Origin: Burkholderiales bacterium
Lineage (GTDB): Bacteria > Pseudomonadota > Gammaproteobacteria > Burkholderiales > Casimicrobiaceae
Reading direction: 5' to 3'
Assembly: GCA_025352105.1 (NCBI GenBank)
Contig: JANXUB010000029.1
Span: 1 to 64,000 of the forward strand
Length of the DNA: 64,000 bases
A program made the translations under genes and the position numbers. The number at the start of each line of letters is the position of its first letter. Position 1 is the stretch's first letter. Shown here one piece after another: positions 62,184 through 64,000 of this stretch. The notes under the pieces are model-generated. The model saw nothing but the letters and a program-made list of their open reading frames with translations. It was not told the origin of the DNA and searched no databases.

Positions 62184-63125
62184 CTAGTAAGGCCCCAGAA
62201 ATCGCGTGCCGTTGAAGTGAATCAAATGCGTCGGTGCATCTGCGATCCAGACTTCTGATTCCCAAGCAATCGCGCTAAGGTATTTAAGGAATGTGCGGCG
62301 ATCGGGAAACGCGGAGACGAAAATCAACCCTGCTTTGGTGGGCTCAAACAATCGGGTCAGTTCAATCTGTCGCTTCGAGTCTATTGGGCCGTGGCTGGTG
62401 ACCGACTCCACGAGAATCAGCCAGTTTTTCTCTCGTGCATAGATCACCACGTCTGGCATCTTGCCATGCGAATCGAGTGCCAACCCCATCTCGCTAAACA
62501 GTTCTTTGTTCAAGAATCCATACTTATCGCCGGTATCGCCCACGTACGCCAGCTCACCGCTTGGCGCGTAGCGAGCACCGAACTGATGAACGATGTCCGC
62601 GATGAGCTGCGAATGCTCGCCGGGCGATAAATTGACCGTCTGTCCTTCCTTGATCACGAGCGGAATCGAGGCCATCTCACGCTCTTTAGCGTAGCGCGCG
62701 ACCAAGCTCGGCTGACTGTCTTGGAACAGCTTCAATTTCTGTTGGTACGCTGGCGTGCCAAACGCGCGAAGCGCGTCAAGTAACTGGGGCTCGATTTGAT
62801 AAACCGCCTTTGGGCTATTGACGGGGCGATCCGGCTTGTCTGGGTTGTAACGGCAGATGCCCGCCTCGACAAACTGATGCATTGATTGACGTCGAAATGT
62901 TTCTCGTGTGTTCGGCGCGTAGTCAACACCATAGTGAGATTTCGCCCAATCCATGATTGGTGTGATTCCGACAAGCGGCTCTTTGCAGGCGGCCCACGAT
63001 GAGGTTGGCCTCACGTCCACCAGCGCGAGCAGACAAAGCGCCGAGCGCTCGTTGAGTTGCGCCCTCGGCATGCCGAGACTTTCGAGAATTTGCTGCGCAT
63101 CTTGCAGCTTTTTCTTCTTACTCAC
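62184..63125 (-). CDS. Type II restriction endonuclease, BsuBI/PstI family
   Basis: A 313-residue endonuclease closely following the BsuBI/PstI pattern. The N-terminal helical domain holds ITPIMDWAKSHYGVDYAPNTRETFRRQ. The C-terminal catalytic domain has LAYVGDTGDKYGF, HGKMPDVVIYAREKNWLILVESVTSHGPI (PD...E nuclease core), AFPDRRTFLKYLSAIAWE and the terminal HLIHFNGTRFLGPY. BsuBI and PstI cut CTGCAG; specificity here is inferred only from family. Its ATG overlaps the stop of the methylase gene upstream by 3 bp, the usual methylase-first order that protects host DNA. Confidence 0.93.
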   Translation of the reverse strand: MSKKKKLQDAQQILESLGMPRAQLNERSALCLLALVDVRPTSSWAACKEPLVGITPIMDWAKSHYGVDYAPNTRETFRRQSMHQFVEAGICRYNPDKPDRPVNSPKAVYQIEPQLLDALRAFGTPAYQQKLKLFQDSQPSLVARYAKEREMASIPLVIKEGQTVNLSPGEHSQLIADIVHQFGARYAPSGELAYVGDTGDKYGFLNKELFSEMGLALDSHGKMPDVVIYAREKNWLILVESVTSHGPIDSKRQIELTRLFEPTKAGLIFVSAFPDRRTFLKYLSAIAWESEVWIADAPTHLIHFNGTRFLGPY

Positions 63126-64000
63126 GTTGATCGCACCAAGTCGTCAATGGCATCCTGGCTAAGTCTGCGATCCCAAGCCCGTCCCATGTGCGTGAGTTTT
63201 TCAATACTCGGAAATTTCATGTTGCGCAAATCGGTGGCGTTTACCTGCGTGTGACCGGAAAAAACGCGGAAGTAATCATCGAGCGGTGTGCTGTTCAAAA
63301 AGCAGGTCAACCCGCGTGCAATTTCGGGTTGCATGCCGCGTTTGCCGACATGCAGTACGTTCCAGTGGTTTTCAAACGCCACCCATTCGCTTCGCGTGTC
63401 ATCGGGCGTGATCAGGTTCGCGACCACGCGTCGTCGCTCTTCCTTCGCCGAGAATCGTCGGACAAGCACGTAAATGCCTTCCCGCATCAGCCATTTGTCG
63501 ACTTCGGGCGAGCGAAACAGCGCGTTGGGTTTCTTGTGTTCTTTGGGCCACTGAAAACCGTCCGCCGTATAGTGATGTGGGTAGATGCAAGGCACGGTGC
63601 CCGCCGCAGGAGACTGGCTCCACCACTGCTTAAGGCGAAAGTCCACAACGGGGCCGGTGCAAACCTCGACACCAAGTTCACGCAGCGAATGCGTGAACAA
63701 TTCATCCTGATCACGCGGCTCATCATCAAGCGGAATACAGATGAATTTTTCGCGATCTCCCGCGTTTACGACGCGATCAAATTCGAGTTCTCGCTGCTGA
63801 AAATCGGCAAAGCTGGCATCGCGCGAGGTCGATAGTTTGACCTTCCCCTGTGTGCCGCCGCGCGTGAGTTTGAGAATTACATTTTCCTGCAGCACGTCGT
63901 CGTCCTTGAAGGCCTTGTTACGCGACGCAAATATGTGAATCGCGTCAATCGCGCATTCCACCAGCATCAGTTCGCGAAACGGCTTGTAGTACGGCCCGTT
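63122..64000 (-). CDS. DNA methyltransferase of the BsuBI/PstI system (C-terminal part, runs off window)
   Basis: The frame is open past the right edge (it reads GPYYKPFRELMLVECAIDAI), so only the C-terminal 290 or so residues are present and the start is outside. The visible part is the target-recognition and C-terminal region of a gamma-class adenine methylase like M.PstI/M.BsuBI: IHIFASRNKAFKDDDVLQENVILKL, then YPHHYTADGFQWPKEHKKPNALFRS and FLNSTPLDDYFRVFSGHTQVNATDLRNMKFPS. The SAM-binding and NPPY motifs should lie beyond the edge. It overlaps the endonuclease gene and forms a complete R-M pair with it. Confidence 0.9.
   Translation of the reverse strand, partial: NGPYYKPFRELMLVECAIDAIHIFASRNKAFKDDDVLQENVILKLTRGGTQGKVKLSTSRDASFADFQQRELEFDRVVNAGDREKFICIPLDDEPRDQDELFTHSLRELGVEVCTGPVVDFRLKQWWSQSPAAGTVPCIYPHHYTADGFQWPKEHKKPNALFRSPEVDKWLMREGIYVLVRRFSAKEERRRVVANLITPDDTRSEWVAFENHWNVLHVGKRGMQPEIARGLTCFLNSTPLDDYFRVFSGHTQVNATDLRNMKFPSIEKLTHMGRAWDRRLSQDAIDDLVRST

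Overview
The window reads as a chromosomal segment of a betaproteobacterium, most likely Burkholderiales or a close relative. The evidence is gene order and content: a torF-glnK-amtB nitrogen cluster beside ubiK, dprA/LysM/def/fmt, bioC/comF/trmL/metK, two LpxL-type acyltransferases after metK, a large DUF3683 FAD/Fe-S oxidoreductase next to an Arg/Lys/Orn decarboxylase, rpsU/gatB-YqeY facing tsaD, plsY/folB, and ugp glycerol-3-phosphate transport genes. Coding density is high and GC content is moderately high, so most long antisense ORFs in the track are shadows. I saw no tRNA, rRNA or CRISPR array.

Layout. 1-0.9 kb is a scrambled edge: the 3' end of an unknown gene abuts a DUF4398-like lipoprotein that appears cut short, followed by about 580 bp without a gene. 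0.9-16 kb holds housekeeping and signalling genes: a DUF2087 protein, a TPR-GGDEF cyclase, a HAD-UbiA fusion, an omega-aminotransferase facing a MocR regulator, bioC, comF, trmL, metK, two lipid A acyltransferases, tsaC/Sua5 and glycerate kinase. 16-20 kb is a defence-like island: a zeta-toxin-like ATPase with a tiny overlapping ORF, divergent from an MmeI-type (type IIL) restriction-modification enzyme. 20-31 kb carries a BLUF photoreceptor, a nu-class GST, HD, DUF1801 and NHL proteins, a PA-IL (LecA)-like lectin-fold protein, secreted proteins, dprA, LysM, def, fmt and ubiK. 31-34 kb is torF-glnK-amtB behind a near-perfect sigma-54 promoter and an NtrC-like site. 34-52 kb has a VOC protein, a solute-binding protein, a DUF748 giant, YkvA, glutaminase, a decarboxylase, the DUF3683 oxidoreductase and guanine deaminase. 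52-62 kb has rpsU, tsaD, plsY, folB, TerC and a ugp system split into ugpBAE (minus) and ugpCQ (plus). The right end holds a BsuBI/PstI-type restriction endonuclease overlapping its methylase, which runs off the window.

The most notable signal is non-coding. A family of dispersed imperfect palindromes, each exactly 116 bp, aligns almost without gaps. It has 8-bp terminal inverted repeats (CAGCTTTT/AAAAGCTG), a GGGC/GCCC pair at fixed positions 31-34/83-86, and a central AGTCGACT exactly at the dyad. I find nine full-length copies and one degenerate copy. Seven of the nine lie between convergent genes. Of the eight convergent gaps longer than about 60 bp, seven hold this element and the eighth holds a different palindromic repeat. 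Several copies abut or supply the stop codon of the upstream gene. Two unrelated REP-like doublet families are also present, one of which has been captured in frame inside the MmeI-type enzyme and at the C terminus of an LpxL-type acyltransferase.
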